A stretch of 64,000 nucleotides of DNA from Ascarosepion bandense. Taxonomy: Eukaryota; Mollusca; Cephalopoda; Sepiida; Sepiidae. The stretch's first letter is position 1. Each line of letters begins with the position of its first letter. The position numbers and the translations under genes are program-made. The notes under the pieces are model-generated. The model made no database searches. It was not told the DNA's origin and worked only from the letters and a program-made list of their open reading frames with translations. This document shows positions 52,725 through 63,534 of the stretch, one piece after another. The DNA lies in NCBI GenBank assembly GCA_037127315.1, contig JBBBDQ010000228.1:248501-312500 (forward strand). The letters are read 5' to 3'.

Positions 52725-53340
52725 AATCCGAAGGTGCATTAGATTAGCAACAGATGCATTCCAACATTTGGTATCTAAATTAAGTAAGAAACAGGAAGTA
52801 AAATCTGGAAACAATGGAAGAGGTGGTTCTACAGAAGGATGCTGAGAATGCCATGGATAATGCGCGCAGCAATGAGAAAGTCTTATGAAAAATCGGGAAA
52901 AAGGATATTTATGCTCAGAATCAGAAAGTTATAATGAAGAAGGATGGCTTGGAGAATTTAACACTCGTAAGGCATATCGAATTCAAAAGATACGGAGAAA
53001 GGCAGCGGACACACTACCGGACAAGCTTGTTTGAATGGATGGAAAAACAGCGACTAGAGGTAGGCTTAGTAAAGCGACAAACGTTACTAAAGGCTACAAT
53101 AAATAAGAGATTGTGGAGAGTCATAATCTTCACCGTCGAGAAACGGCGCATGGGGCGTATACGAAACATGTGACCAGCGAAGAGGTTTGGGAAAGAACGG
53201 AAATAAAATGGGTAATTATACTCAGAATAATCGAGAAACAGTTAAAATCTTTGTATGTAACTGAAAAAAACGAAAGCTTGGAGAATTTGATACAACCAGG
53301 ACAGATTGAAATGAAGTTTACAGAAGGAAACAAGGCGTAA
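52725..53340 (+). pseudogene. Two RTE 3' relics in tandem
   Basis: First unit (52725-53160): RLATDAFQHLVSKLSKKQEV, then MKKDGLENLTLVRHIE and RHTKATINKRLWRVIIF. Second unit (53150-53340): TKHVTSEEVWERTEIKWVII, LRIIEKQLKSLYVTEK and NESLENLIQPGQIEMK. The second unit restarts at an earlier part of the RTE tail than where the first ends, so these are two copies, or a duplicated segment. Confidence 0.65.
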
Positions 53341-53837
53341 ACTACCCAACAAGTTCGTGTAAATGAAGTTAGAACTTGATAAGCGGGTTATTGTAAATTG
53401 CCTCAGACAGTTATTGTAAATAGTCATGCACCTAAAATATGAAAAGACATTGTCTATAGAATCTGTCTGACTACATAAATTATTAATTTTTCTAAATAAA
53501 AGAATTTGTTTAATAAATCTAACTATTGTAGCTCTTGCATCAAGGTTATTTATTTTAAACTTTCAAAATATTTTGCATAATCAATAATCATTCGCATATC
53601 TCAGATGAAGATTTTGTGTCACAGTAAAAGGAATATAATTAAAAATTGATTAGAAAAAGTTTAATACGTACTATGAAATGAGGTAAAAAGATTGTGTGAT
53701 ATATGTTAGCTGTATGTTATGGGTGCGCCTTTTGCCCAAGCGAGACAGACATTCATTATAGAATCGGAATGAAAGATTCTAAACGACCTCGTCTCTTTCA
53801 GTCAAACCGTAGCCATTATTCAATAAAACTTGGTTGA
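53341..53837. other. No gene recognised
   Basis: A+T-rich, unassigned. Confidence 0.45.
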
Positions 53838-54322
53838 TTGCTTTTCCGAGAAGCTTCGCTCTTAAATCTAAAGAATCCGGACCACGGCATTTTGAGAAAA
53901 AATAATAAGGCTTTTTCCCGGAGTTCTGTTTTCCTGAAGCACAAACAGATTTTATGTTGGAAAGAATGGTCGAGGGCCATATCTTTTAACACTTGTGCAA
54001 AGCCACGTCAACAGGTCATTCGACATTGCGACCAACACGACCTGCCGTGTCAATGGCTTTTAAACAGATGTCAGTTCACAGACCTCTCTTATTACAACCA
54101 ATTCTACCTCTGACCTTTTTTTTTCGGAGCAAACGGTTAAGTGGACAATGTCCAGACAGCAAAGTGATGTTCACAAATGATATTCAACGATGTTTCTTCC
54201 AAGAGAATATATCTCAGACATCAGTTTTCATTCTCTTGACATATATATCTAGGATAGCTTTTATTAGTCGGAATTCTGATTTAAACCTCGCGGAAATACT
54301 CATTCCTTTTCAATGGAGATAA
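53838..54322 (+). pseudogene. Possible Tc1-like transposase relic
   Basis: Two overlapping forward frames (53838-54113 and 53993-54322). The end, ISRNSDLNLAEI, resembles the Tc1/mariner 'SPDLNPIE' block and CWKEWSRAISF is loosely like 'W..V.F.DES'. The rest does not align convincingly. It could equally be chance. Confidence 0.3.
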
Positions 54323-54328
54323 AATGAT

Positions 54329-54625
54329 GTCAGTCAGTTAATTGTTAATTGTCGCTTGGGGGATCATGTCTCGAAAAAGACATGACTGACAAGGCAGAAA
54401 ATTTTCCCGTAGTAGGTTGCAATTTCTTTCTGTGGTAGACTGGTTGCCAACCAGGGCTATAGAACCAAACCCGTTATGCTATTCAACCCGAGGACGAAGA
54501 GATGGATTAATATCTTTGCCCAAGGGTATTTGTGCGTAAGTGAATAAAATTAATTCAACTGGTATTCGAACTCGGATCTCCGACTTCTCATTCCGAGGCG
54601 ATATCCATAACACCGCAACGATAGA
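54329..54625 (-). repeat. SINE-A copy
   Basis: Full body. 3' domain CAGTCAGTTAATTG with a small deletion, hairpin CATGTCTC...AAGACATG, B box reverse complement GGTATTCGAACTC, and head with mutated CCGCAACGATAG. Confidence 0.78.
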
Positions 54626-54834
54626 TGTCCGATAAATTATTGAAAATGTAAAACACCTTGAAAATTTAGAATAAATAATAATGATGCAAAAGATGCAATA
54701 GTTAGATTGATTTAAAAAATTCTTTTATCCACAAAAATTTCATAACCTCTGTATTCAGTGTGCTAATCATCTTTTATATATCAATTGCCTTCTTGTTTTG
54801 GGTGCATGACAATATCTGCCGAACTTTACAAAAC
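54626..54834. other. Unassigned
   Basis: A+T-rich; nothing recognised. Confidence 0.45.
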
Positions 54835-55300
54835 CTCTCAAATCATTTTCTCCCATCCATTTGCCGAGTTTGTTAGGTAGTTCCCGTTCTGCATCACTCT
54901 GCAACTTTTGCTTTAATTTGGCCTTGTTAGTGTCAAATTCTCCAAGCCATCCTTCCTCAGTTGCTTGTAACTAAATTTTCAACTGTTTCTCTATGATCCT
55001 GAGTATAATTACCTATTTTATTTCTGTTTTTCTTCAAAATTCCTCGTTACTCCCAAGTTCCGTATATGCTGTTCTCAACGTTCATCCGTAGAACAATCTC
55101 CGTTGCCACAAGTATCCTCATCATCTGTAAGAAAAATGTCCAGCATTTTCTTCCATAGAGATTGATTGATATTACGTAACAGTTGAATACTTTTGTTTCA
55201 CATTTGTAAAAAAAATGTCTCGTTTCTTAATTGTCCTGATTAGTTTTTGGAAGACATTTTTCGCTATTCAAAGAGGATTTCTCATTTCCATATCAACATT
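54835..55300 (-). pseudogene. RTE-type LINE relic
   Basis: On the minus strand: decayed FRKLIRTIKKRDIFFTNVKQ, LFNCYVISINLYGRKCWTFF, RMLVATEIVLRMNVENSI, then LEFDTNKAKLKQKL. This is the order of the RTE C-terminal tail ('LDCYVMSVLQYGSECWTI', 'FYRRMLRIS'), with many changes. One of the older copies. Confidence 0.55.
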
Positions 55301-55775
55301 TTGCGTCATCACTCATAACACTTGCCAGTTAAATACATTTCTGTATTTGCACTATTATGACCTATGACTCTTTTATTAATGACCATATATAGTGTCTTAA
55401 TGCAATTGATTTTTAATCCTTTCATCTCTTTTTTTCTTTACTAAAATGAATGGAGTCCCTAGAGTTCTATTTCACTATCATCTATACAGCTTCATCTGCA
55501 TATTTTAGCCTGTTTTGGTTATGTCTGATAATAATGAATCCCGGCAGGACATGTAGTTCTCTTAGAATCTTCTAGTTGTGTGGGTTAAATAAAGCTGGTG
55601 TAATGACCCATACTAGTTTATGCCTCTTTAGATCTTTACTTCGTTTTTTTTTGTTTCTACTTGTATGCGTGCGATTTGTTTCCAGTAAGTTATTTGGATC
55701 AGTTTAATATCTGTCCCGTATAAATAGAGTTTTTTCATTAGAATAAAACAAGGTGTCTCAACGACAAATGAGATG
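55301..55775. other. Unassigned
   Basis: May include more of the decayed RTE to its left. The last ten bases are the left target-site duplication of the composite SINE. Confidence 0.35.
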
Positions 55776-56219
55776 ACTTGGTTGGTTGGCCGTTTTGTTT
55801 TTTGTGGCATATCAACCTCGGCGGGTCATTTATTACCAACTAAATTTTATTTATTTATTGCTGATAATACCTTTTTCTTTCAACAATTTATTGTTGTTTT
55901 TGTGTCTAGTAATACTTTTTTCTTTTCGAGTATCAAGATTCATTGGGAGTTGTTTTTAGAAGTAGGGTCCCCAAGTTGTTATTTAACCCATAACTGGAGG
56001 GAAGAGACGGATTAATAACTTTCCCAAGGGTACCAGTGCGTAAGTGAATGCAGAGTATTCAACTGGAATTCGAGCTCGGTTTTTTCCGAGCTGATATCCA
56101 CTGCACCACAACGCACATCCGTCACTAAACGCTTACAGCACCTGGTCACCCATCTAAGTACTGACTAGGCTCAACGTTGCTTAACTTCAGTGATCGAGCG
56201 AATGATAGGCCGTAAACCG
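55776..56219 (-). mobile_element. Composite 5S rRNA/tRNA SINE with 10-bp duplication
   Basis: The minus-strand partner of the element at 38182, about 444 bp. Flanked by AAATGAGATG at 55766-55775 and 56220-56229. It contains 5S-derived sequence (56131-56219, with two internal deletions), the linker GTTTAGTGACGG, the tRNA-like head (about 55978-56119, with GATGTGCGTTGTGGTGCAGT) and the third region (ACTTGGGGACCCTACTTC... AATCTTGATACTCGAAAAG). The family D tail (AAATGACCCGCCGAGGTTGA) closes it, followed by (CCAA)n. Body, junctions and tail align with the copy at 38182, so both descend from one composite source. Confidence 0.9.
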
Positions 56220-56547
56220 AAATGAGATGGAGTAGAGAGACTGAGCACAACAAATAATGGTGATATGCATACAAAATAAAGGAACTAATATGACAAAAAC
56301 CTGCCCAGTAACTGGATATACAAAAGCAAAGAACGGTGCACTCATACTAGAAAAAGAAAACAAAATACTAAATAATAGAGACGGGATGTGTATATTGGTG
56401 ATATCTCCCATAACAAGAGCGAGTAAATAACAATACAGAAAATTACGGATGGACCAGAAATTATGGCCAAATTGAACAGAAACTAAGCAGCAGGACCTTA
56501 CGGAATAGTATTAGAGATGATTTCCTTAGAAGGCTTTGGCGTAGACA

Positions 56548-56862
56548 GTCAGTCAGTTAAGTGCCATGCGCGATACACGCTTTGGGCGATTATGTCTCGG
56601 AAGAGACATGACTGACTGGGCAGAAGATTATCCCGCAGTAGGTTGCAATTGCTTTCTGCGGTAGACTGGTTGCCGAACAAGGCTATAGAACCCAATCTGT
56701 CCTGTTATTTAACCCATAACTGGAGGGAAGAGACGGATTAATACCTTTCCACAGGGTATTTGTGCGTAAGTGAATGCAAGGAATTCAACTGGAATTCGAA
56801 CTCGGTTCCCCGATTTCTTGTTCCGAGCCGATATCCACTGCGCCACAACGCACATCCGCACA
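56548..56862 (-). repeat. SINE-A inserted in the RTE with 11-bp duplication
   Basis: Flanked by TGGCGTAGACA at 56537-56547 and 56863-56873. The interrupted RTE reading continues across (…GFGVDKLTEIINGTF). This defines a full-length SINE-A of 315 bp, from GTGCGGATGTGCGTTGTGG (sense 5' end) to the terminal ACTGACTGAC. Confidence 0.93.
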
Positions 56863-57205
56863 TGGCGTAGACAAGCTCACAGAAATAATAAACGGAACCT
56901 TCAACAGCGACATTATACCGGAGGACCTAAGCAGATAATAGTTTCATGGCACTACCTAAGACGTCAGGTGCAAAGAAATGTGTATTACACCGAACACCCA
57001 GCTTAATGAACCTCATCACAAAACTCATCTTCCGGATTCTGATGAACAGAGCACGCGGCAGAATCGGCTCAGAGATAGGACGAGAACTGTGTGGCTTTGT
57101 TAAAGATACCAGAACAAGGAATGTGACATTCATGCTCAGAATGCTATCTGAAAGTTCAAAAGAAATGCAGAAGAAACTATATCTGTGCTTTATAGAATAC
57201 GATAA

Positions 57206-57340
57206 AATGCAAAAAATACAAAACAATAAAAAAAAAATACAAAAATACAAAAAATACGAAAAAATATACAAAATACAAAAAATACAAAAAAATACAAAAA
57301 AATACAAAGAAATACAAAAATTACAAAAAAAATGTTGCAT
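57206..57340. repeat. AAAATAC/AAATACAAA tandem inside an RTE reverse transcriptase
   Basis: About 135 bp of variable-length A-rich repeats with TAC steps, inserted between the two halves of motif A (…IEYDKM and FDKVRHK…). It keeps an open frame, so the frame 56946-57344 reads through with Q/K/N/Y/I-rich sequence that is not real protein. Confidence 0.85.
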
Positions 57341-58300
57341 TTGACAAAGTACGCCACAAAGAACTGATAGAATTGCTCGACAACCTTGACATTTTCTGAA
57401 AAGACGTTAGAATAATCAATAGTCTATATTGACAGCAAACTGCTTGCGTACGGATAGGAAGGGAATTCAGCAGGTATACAAAACTAGAAAGCGACGTAAG
57501 ACAAGATTGTGTTTTCTCACCGGATATATTCAACTTATACAGCGAAACAATTTTAAGAGAAATAAAATCCTTGTTAGAATTCGTCATTGGCGGCCACAAG
57601 CTCTACAGTATAAGATACGCGGATGACTCGGTACAGGTAGCTAACACGGAAAGAAGAATACAGCACTGCCTATATAAGGTAGCAAGAGAAAGCGAGAAGA
57701 AAGGACGATACATAGGTTTTTCAAGAAAACTGAATTGTCATCAGCAAAAAGACGATGCTAAAATGCCAAATTTAAATACATGGGAAGTGTTCTTACAGAG
57801 GATAATAAGTGCGACGTTCAGATCTAAAGACGCCTTGGCATGGCGAAGGACGCTTTTCAAAAGCTAACCAGAGTAATGAAAGGCAGGAAAATCTCATTGG
57901 TAACAAAGAAAGCGCTGGACTGCTTTCTAATATCTGTCCTTCTGTATGATCTTGTCAAGGATTAAAGAGAGGCTTGAGTTGGCAGAAATGTAGTTTTACA
58001 GAAGGATGCTGAGGATACCATGCACTGTGCATGTGAACCAGAAAGAGGTGTTGGAGCGGATGCAAACGAAAAGGACAACTAATGAGGAAGGATGGTCTGG
58101 GGAATGTAATACTCACAGGACGGATAGAAGGAAAAAAAGAGATAAAAGAAAGAAGAAACCTGCTTGATAGGTCTGAACAAACGGATGGTGAAGCGGGGTT
58201 TGGAAGAGATACCAAGAAGAAAAATAGTGAGCGACACGAGACAGAGCCAAGTCCATGATCGCTTACGTCCTAATGGGACACGGCACATGATAAAGAAGAA

Positions 58301-58684
58301 GTTTTTATTCTAACTTTGTCGGTTTTGTCATCCAGTTTTATACCTAACAATAGTTGCTTCTTAAAGTTTAGATAGCATCTAATTTGGCAAAAATGCAATA
58401 AATCAATGTAATTCGTCAATCGATGTATACGGTCACGTGCAAATAAGACAAAAGAAAAAAGTCTGACTGCAGTTTCAATTCAGACTTCATATTCTTTTTG
58501 TTAGGTTTGTTAGGTTTTTCTTCTTTTCTTATTTACACATCGTTGTTGGGATGTTTTCAATTCTACCACTCCAGGAAGTCAAAAGCTGTGTAACTTTCTT
58601 CTTTTTGTGGATGAAATATCGCACCAACCGTCTTAACATCTTTCTCAGACAGACTCCGAAGAACCAGACCTAAAATCTTTGTAC
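58301..58684. other. Unassigned
   Basis: A+T-rich, with thymine tracts near the end. Nothing recognised. Confidence 0.45.
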
Positions 58685-59321
58685 TTTTTTTTTTTTTTTT
58701 AATCATTTCACCCCGAGCAAGGCAGAAACGCCACTGATGTGCAGGGGGTTACATAAATGTAGAAAGATTAATTAGAAAAGAGTGAGGAGTACAAGCTAGT
58801 TACAAAGGAACAATAGAAAGCTGAGAAAGCAGGTGCAATGACAGATACATGGGCGGAGAGAACGTGAAGATTATACAGGGGAGGGGAGAGAGCTAGAGTC
58901 CAGTGGTTAGTAGGTGAGTATTAACTTTGCTTTTAAATTTCTGGAGGTCGTAGCCGTCAGGAAAGCAAGAATACGGGAGTGAGTTCCACAGGCGGGAAGT
59001 GCGAGAGAGGAAGCTGCAGGAGTAGAATTGTCGTCTGCGTTTGGCTAACCTGACTGTGAATGGGTGGGACCCAGTTGCCAGTCTGGTTGCACGGGTAAAC
59101 ACCTGTTGAGGAGGCATCAGTGACTTAAGCTCATCCGAGCAGAAGCCATGAAAGTATTTATAGAAGAGACAGAGGGAGGCCACATTTCGACGATGGGAAA
59201 GTGGCTGCAGACGAGTCGCCAGATCAGTACCTATCACATTACAGACTCTCCTTTGGAGCTTGTCAAGAACACTGAGGAGAACGGCAGGGGCACCTGACCA
59301 TAAATGGCAGCAGAACTCCAT
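58685..59321 (-). mobile_element. CR1-like LINE, second young 5'-truncated 3' end
   Basis: Nearly identical to 5469-6110. The minus-strand frame 58893-59321 (142 codons) reads MEFCCHLWSGAPAVLLSVLD, LQRRVCNVIGTDLATRLQPL, NVASLCLFYKYFHGFCSDEL, TRATRLATGSHPFTVRLAKR, SRTSRLWNSLPYSCFPDGYD and LQKFKSKVNTHLLTTGL, then a stop. Compared with the first copy it keeps the full C terminus (KFKSKVNTHLLTTGL); the first copy lost a few bases there. A poly(A) (as poly T) lies at 58685-58702. Truncated at the 5' side at about 59321. Confidence 0.88.
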
Positions 59322-60065
59322 ATCGAGGAGAGGATATTAAATTTCTATGGCTACTAAATATACCTGCAACAATATTCCCGTCTTTAATTAGAACCACCAG
59401 AAAGAACCAGTATGGTAGGTGCTGTCTAAAGTAAAACTTTACAAAATTACTTCCGACTTGAGAATGGATTTCTCTGGCGAACATTGCCACAAGTTGAATT
59501 AACCAGATTTTACTTGATCGTATATTTGAAGTAAATTATTTAATTTTACAGCTGAGCCTTGATTGAACAAAGACTGAGCGGAAATGATACGTAATATGAA
59601 TTTCTTTCCAAATGCATCCCTAAATTCTAGACAACTTTTGCACCGTTGAAGAGAATACTTGAGGTAAGAGAGAAGTGGTTATACACAAGAATACTGAGTA
59701 TGCCATGGGGAGAATATGTGAATAAAGTAGATTTATAAAAGAATAGAAAAAGTTGAAAGTTCTTATCTAAACAGTCATATGTATCAAACCACTTTCTCCT
59801 ATCAATGAGTGAAATAGCTTCGAGCGAATAGAACCTCGAAATAACAGAGAGAACCGTCATTCCTCGAACTCCTTGAATTGGCGCCATAGAATCTCAGCCA
59901 GAACTCGAAGAAAATACAATAATAGTCAAAATGTTGACGTTCCAGACATTTTTGAAGAGAAAGGTGTGAAAGGAATCCCTTAGCAATACTGGGAAAAGAA
60001 AATAACATCGTACTTAAAAAAAAACAAAAAACGTCTATTTTTCTGAAAAATTGTTTTAATTGGAA
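59322..60065. other. No gene recognised
   Basis: Unassigned. Minus-strand frames (59627-59887, 59802-60008) have no domain I can name. A stretch near 59820-59890 is somewhat similar to sequence near 41520-41600 (AATAATGACACAATCAAGAT / AATACAATAATAGTCAAAAT), possibly an old repeat. Confidence 0.4.
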
Positions 60066-60670
60066 TCTAAACTTATTTATAAATAGAACTTTGTCTCTGT
60101 GTGTCTCTGTGTTGTGAGTCCGTTTCCTATAGACTCCGAAACGGCTGAATCGATTTTCTTGACAATTTACACAGTTGTACTATAAGCGTCTGCGAGTGTT
60201 CTTAGCTATGATTTGTGTCGAGGTACCCCCGATCAATCAGTTAAGTGTCATACGTGAAACACGCTTGGGCGATCATGTCTTTAAAGAGACATGACTGACT
60301 GGGCAGAAGATTATGCGGCAGTAGGTTGCCATTGCTTTCTGCAGTAGACTGGTTGCCTGCCAAGGATATAGAACCCAATCTGTCCTGTTATTTAACCCAT
60401 AATTGGAAGGAAGAGACGGATTAATACATTTCCCAAGGGTATTTGCGCGTAAGTGAATGCAATGAACTCCACTGGAATTCGAACTCGGTTCCCCGATTTT
60501 TCGATCCGAGCCGATATCCACTGCACCATGATATCGAAAATCGATAATCGAAAAAATCGGGTTATAGAAGGAGTAGTCCGATTTTAATCAAATTTGATAC
60601 ACTAATAGACAAAGACATAAGAAACAATATTCAGAAGTTTCAAGGCTGGAATACTTACAATACCTTATCT
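60066..60670 (+). mobile_element. Non-autonomous Helitron, 5' part, split by SINE-A
   Basis: Starts TCTAAACTTATTTATAAATA. Body present to GAGGTACCCCCGAT at about 60230, then a minus-strand SINE-A (60231-60528), then the body resumes with ATATCGAAAATCGATAATCG and continues to about 60670. The 3' end is missing. Confidence 0.75.
60231..60528 (-). repeat. SINE-A inserted in a Helitron
   Basis: Full body with all SINE-A landmarks. Hairpin CATGTCTTTAAAGAGACATG. The head ends at TCCACTGCACCATG, lacking the last bases. A clear target duplication was not found (only GAT is shared). Confidence 0.8.
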
Positions 60671-60724
60671 CAGAAATCTAGACAGATATAAAAAATTGTA
60701 AGGTTATATAATGTCGAAATACAT

Positions 60725-60868
60725 CTTATTATATATCTTATTATGGTATATGAATTTATATGGTATGGTATATGAATTTATATGGTATGGTATATGAATT
60801 TATATGGTATGGTATATGAATTTATATGGTATGGTATATGAATTTATATGGTATGGTATATGAATTTA
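60725..60868. repeat. 22-bp minisatellite flush with a Helitron 5' end
   Basis: About six units of GGTATGGTATATGAATTTAT-AT. The last unit ends exactly where the next Helitron's TC begins (60869). Confidence 0.9.
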
Positions 60869-60894
60869 TCTAAACTTGTTTATAAATGGAACTT

Positions 60895-60948
<54 letters not shown>

Positions 60949-61653
60949 TCTGTGTGTATTTGTCCGTTACCTATGCACTCCGAAACGGCTGAACCGATTT
61001 TCTTGAAAATTTACACAGCTGTACTATAAGCGTCTGCGAGTGTTCTTAGCTATGTTTTGTGTTGAGGCAACCCCGATAAATATCGAAAATCGATAATCGA
61101 AAAAATCGGGTTTATAGAAAGACTGGTCCGATTTTAATCAAATTTAATATACTCATAGACAAAGCCATAAGAAACGATATTCAGAAGTTTCAAGGTTGCA
61201 TTTCTTACAATAATGCAGAAAATCGATAATATATATATATATATAGATATATAGATATAGATATATAAGGCAAGATGTTTGTGTGTGTGTCTGTTTATCT
61301 GCCTGTATGTTTGTATTTTTTTCTGCCCTTTTATTTTAGTTTTTGCTTTGGGTTTGGCTCTAAGTATGTATAATTGTAGTTCTTAGTCTCAGCCATGATA
61401 CCATTTACTCAGAGGACTTATTTAGCCTTCAAAATTCAGTTTACGACGAAAAAACTTATTTGTTATCGATACCAGGAAATCAAAATTTGACTTACATCAA
61501 TTCATTTTTTTTCAGTCTATGGTTTCTCTTTAACTGGAAACAAATATTGGTGTTTAGTCTTTCGTGCCAACGTCTAGAAAGTTTGAGCTCCAGGACTATG
61601 GATTAGTTTTAAAGCTTTCATTTCACCCGAGCAACGCCGGGCTATACTGCTAG
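60869..61653 (+). mobile_element. Non-autonomous Helitron, complete, long variant
   Basis: TC at 60869 (after A), CTAG at 61650-61653 followed by T. Contains a (GT)n run (60897-60946) and the conserved body. An interior segment absent from the 24396 copy is present here (CTTATTTGTTATCGATACCA, AGGAAATCAAAATTTGACTT), part of which also lies at 49030-49130 and at the end of the window. No coding for Rep/helicase. About 785 bp. Confidence 0.85.
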
Positions 61654-61970
61654 TGTAAATTAAGTTCGGTACCACCGTGTATGTAAGATAAATATAGATA
61701 CCGCCAAGGAAGAGGCAACCTAATTTTAAAAATGCATTTTAAACAAATAAAGATATTTCTAGAAGCTTTAATCTTAGTTTCCATTGCAAGGTAATAAGTT
61801 ATATTCAATAACCCTAATAAGCAAATTACATTGGTGCGTTTTAAACCGAATTAAAATTGATTATACTCTTTTTTTCTTTTCTTTATTAGTAAAATATATA
61901 ACTTTGTCCATACTGACTGATCAGTCAACACAAAATAATTATCCTTTTTAAAATAATCTTTAAAATAAAA
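61654..61970. other. Unassigned
   Basis: A+T-rich; nothing recognised. Confidence 0.45.
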
Positions 61971-62216
61971 TCCAATCCTTTCTATATGACCCCGTGTATA
62001 TTGTTCTTTTCCTTTCTCCCTACCTCCGCAAATGTCTTCACACCTGTGTTACCATCCTTCTGTTGCCCTTTCTCTGACACCCAGTAACTGGTTCGTCTTT
62101 CTCTTCACTCTCCTCCTGCCTAAACTTTTATTCTCTTATGTAGCGCCCAGCGCAATAGTGGCGGTAGCGCCTTGCTTGGAGTCAAACGATAAAAAAAATA
62201 AAAATAAATAAAAATA
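61971..62216 (+). repeat. CR1-like LINE 3' UTR and tail
   Basis: Pyrimidine-rich 3' UTR with CTTCACACCTGTGTTACCAT, then TTATGTAGCGCCCAGCGCAA, TAGTGGCGGTAGCGCCTTGC and TTGGAGTCAAACGAT, ending A-rich. A diverged tail of the same group; no coding. Confidence 0.6.
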
Positions 62217-62696
62217 ATTTTTCGAAAAGTTATTTGATGGCAATTAGCTGATTTAAAGTTTGTCTAATCTGAATTAAATAAAATATTATCAATCTTTATT
62301 ATAAATTGTCCGAACTGTTGTCCTCATCTTTATTGTCATATTCACGACCTTTTTTCGCAGTTGTACGCTCTGATCTTTTTAACGTAACTGGAGTTTTGAA
62401 TTGAACTTTTTATTTCTCTCTCTAGGGTAGATTGTTCTCGTTCCATGAGTCATGCCACTTCCGTATTTCTTACTTATGTCTATTTAACCCAACATTCCAA
62501 GTTTTTGTTCGCCACTATTGTCACTAGGTATTGAACTCAAAATCCTTTATGTCAAGTACCTGGATTTCATCAATGCTTTTATCAACGTTAGTTGGATACA
62601 ATGACTTTGATCCAATGACTCTTCAAACTTCTCTCCTCCCCATTAGACACCTTGCTGACCAGTTTAGTTTGTCGTCATACTCTAATATATATATTG
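62217..62696. other. No gene recognised
   Basis: Near 62395-62600 weak SINE-like remnants (TCTATTTAACCCAACATTCC, ATTGAACTCAAAATCC). Confidence 0.4.
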
Positions 62697-62980
62697 GCTT
62701 ACGGTAATATCACGTTGAATACACCGGTTCTCGCGCGATCACCGAAGTTAAGCAACGTTGAGCCTGGTCAGTACTTAGATGGCTGACCGCCTGGGAATAC
62801 CAGGTGCTGTAAGCGTTATTGATAGATGTGCGTTGTGGTGCGGTGGATGTCGGCTCGGAGGGGGAAATCGGTGAGCTGAGTTCTAATTCCAGTCGAACAT
62901 TTTGCATTCAATTACGCACTGTTACCCTTGGGAAAGGTATTAATCCGTACCTTCCCCCCAGTTATGGATTAAATAACTGA
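62697..62980 (+). mobile_element. Composite 5S rRNA/tRNA SINE, 3'-truncated
   Basis: The most complete 5S part in the window, about 118 nt (62697-62814): GGCTTACGGTAATATCACGT to CCAGGTGCTGTAAGCG. It has one change in the intermediate element (GATGGCTGACC). Then comes a short linker (TTATTGATA) and the tRNA-like head (GATGTGCGTTGTGGTGCGGT; B box degraded to GAGTTCTAATTCC), with the body to TTATGGATTAAATAACTG at about 62980. It lacks the third region and tail seen in the two complete copies. 5S conservation suggests relatively late insertion or selection on the promoter part. Confidence 0.82.
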
Positions 62981-63534
62981 GGTATGTTCATGCGATCTGT
63001 GGCAGATGTCTGCACCGATTTTTTGTTATCAACAGTTCCAAAAAGCGTGGATGGTGCTACACAAGCCTTCACCACTTTAAACAATTCTTTGTGTAGTAGT
63101 CTAACCGTGTTAGACGCTCATACGTCGAAATCGACGGGAAAGTCAATAATAATAATAATATATATTATAATAGACTCTATTCTGTCTGCAAGAAGCCCAG
63201 TTTCTTCGCAAAAATAAAATATCAAGAGATATATCTAGAATTATTATGACTTCGAAGCAAAACGCCAGAAGTCAATAGTTTACGCAAAACTAATCAAACT
63301 AAGCAGTGATGGGTGAAAAGCCACATCTTGAATGAGACATTGTCTTCAACTTTGCAAATGTGTATATGGAAGATAACGATTGACATTGCATTTACATCAA
63401 CGTTGACTGGAAAGCAAAAAGTCGTAAGGGACTGATGGAATTGTTATTCCAGGTTTATCAACCGTTTGCAGGTTAATTAAAACCATTTTCTTTAGATTCC
63501 AAAAAAAAAAAAAAAAAAAAATGAGATACGAACA
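62981..63534. other. No firm gene; possible LINE remnant
   Basis: The forward frame 62984-63217 reads TTLNNSLCSSLTVLDAHT, weakly like the 'LN..L..LLD.HAP' region before the reverse transcriptase in CR1-type LINEs. A poly(A) run lies at 63500-63519. Otherwise unassigned. Confidence 0.3.

Larger units (their letters stand above)
56220..58300 (+). mobile_element. RTE-type LINE relic with nested insertions
   Basis: An old RTE copy containing several interruptions. Linker remnant (ERLSTTNNGDMH), motif 1-like 'NLAAGPYGIVLEMI' near 56480-56520, then a SINE-A insertion (56548-56862). After it come MNLITKLIFRILMNRARGRI, IGRELCGFVKDTRTRNVTFM and LCFIEYDKM (motif A region), then a low-complexity AAAATAC insertion (57206-57340). 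FDKVRHKELIELLDNLDIF, VRQDCVFSPDIFNLY (motif B) and YSIRYADDSVQVANTE (motif C, YADD) follow. The C-terminal tail is decayed (MAKDAFQKLTRVMKGRKISL) and the end GGGACACGGCACATGATAA-GAAGAAG is near 58290. Inactive. Confidence 0.82.

Noticed and set aside
62697..62814. A functional 5S rRNA gene
   Set aside because: It carries substitutions in the internal promoter, lacks a clean thymine terminator after the gene, and is joined to a SINE head as in the composite copies.
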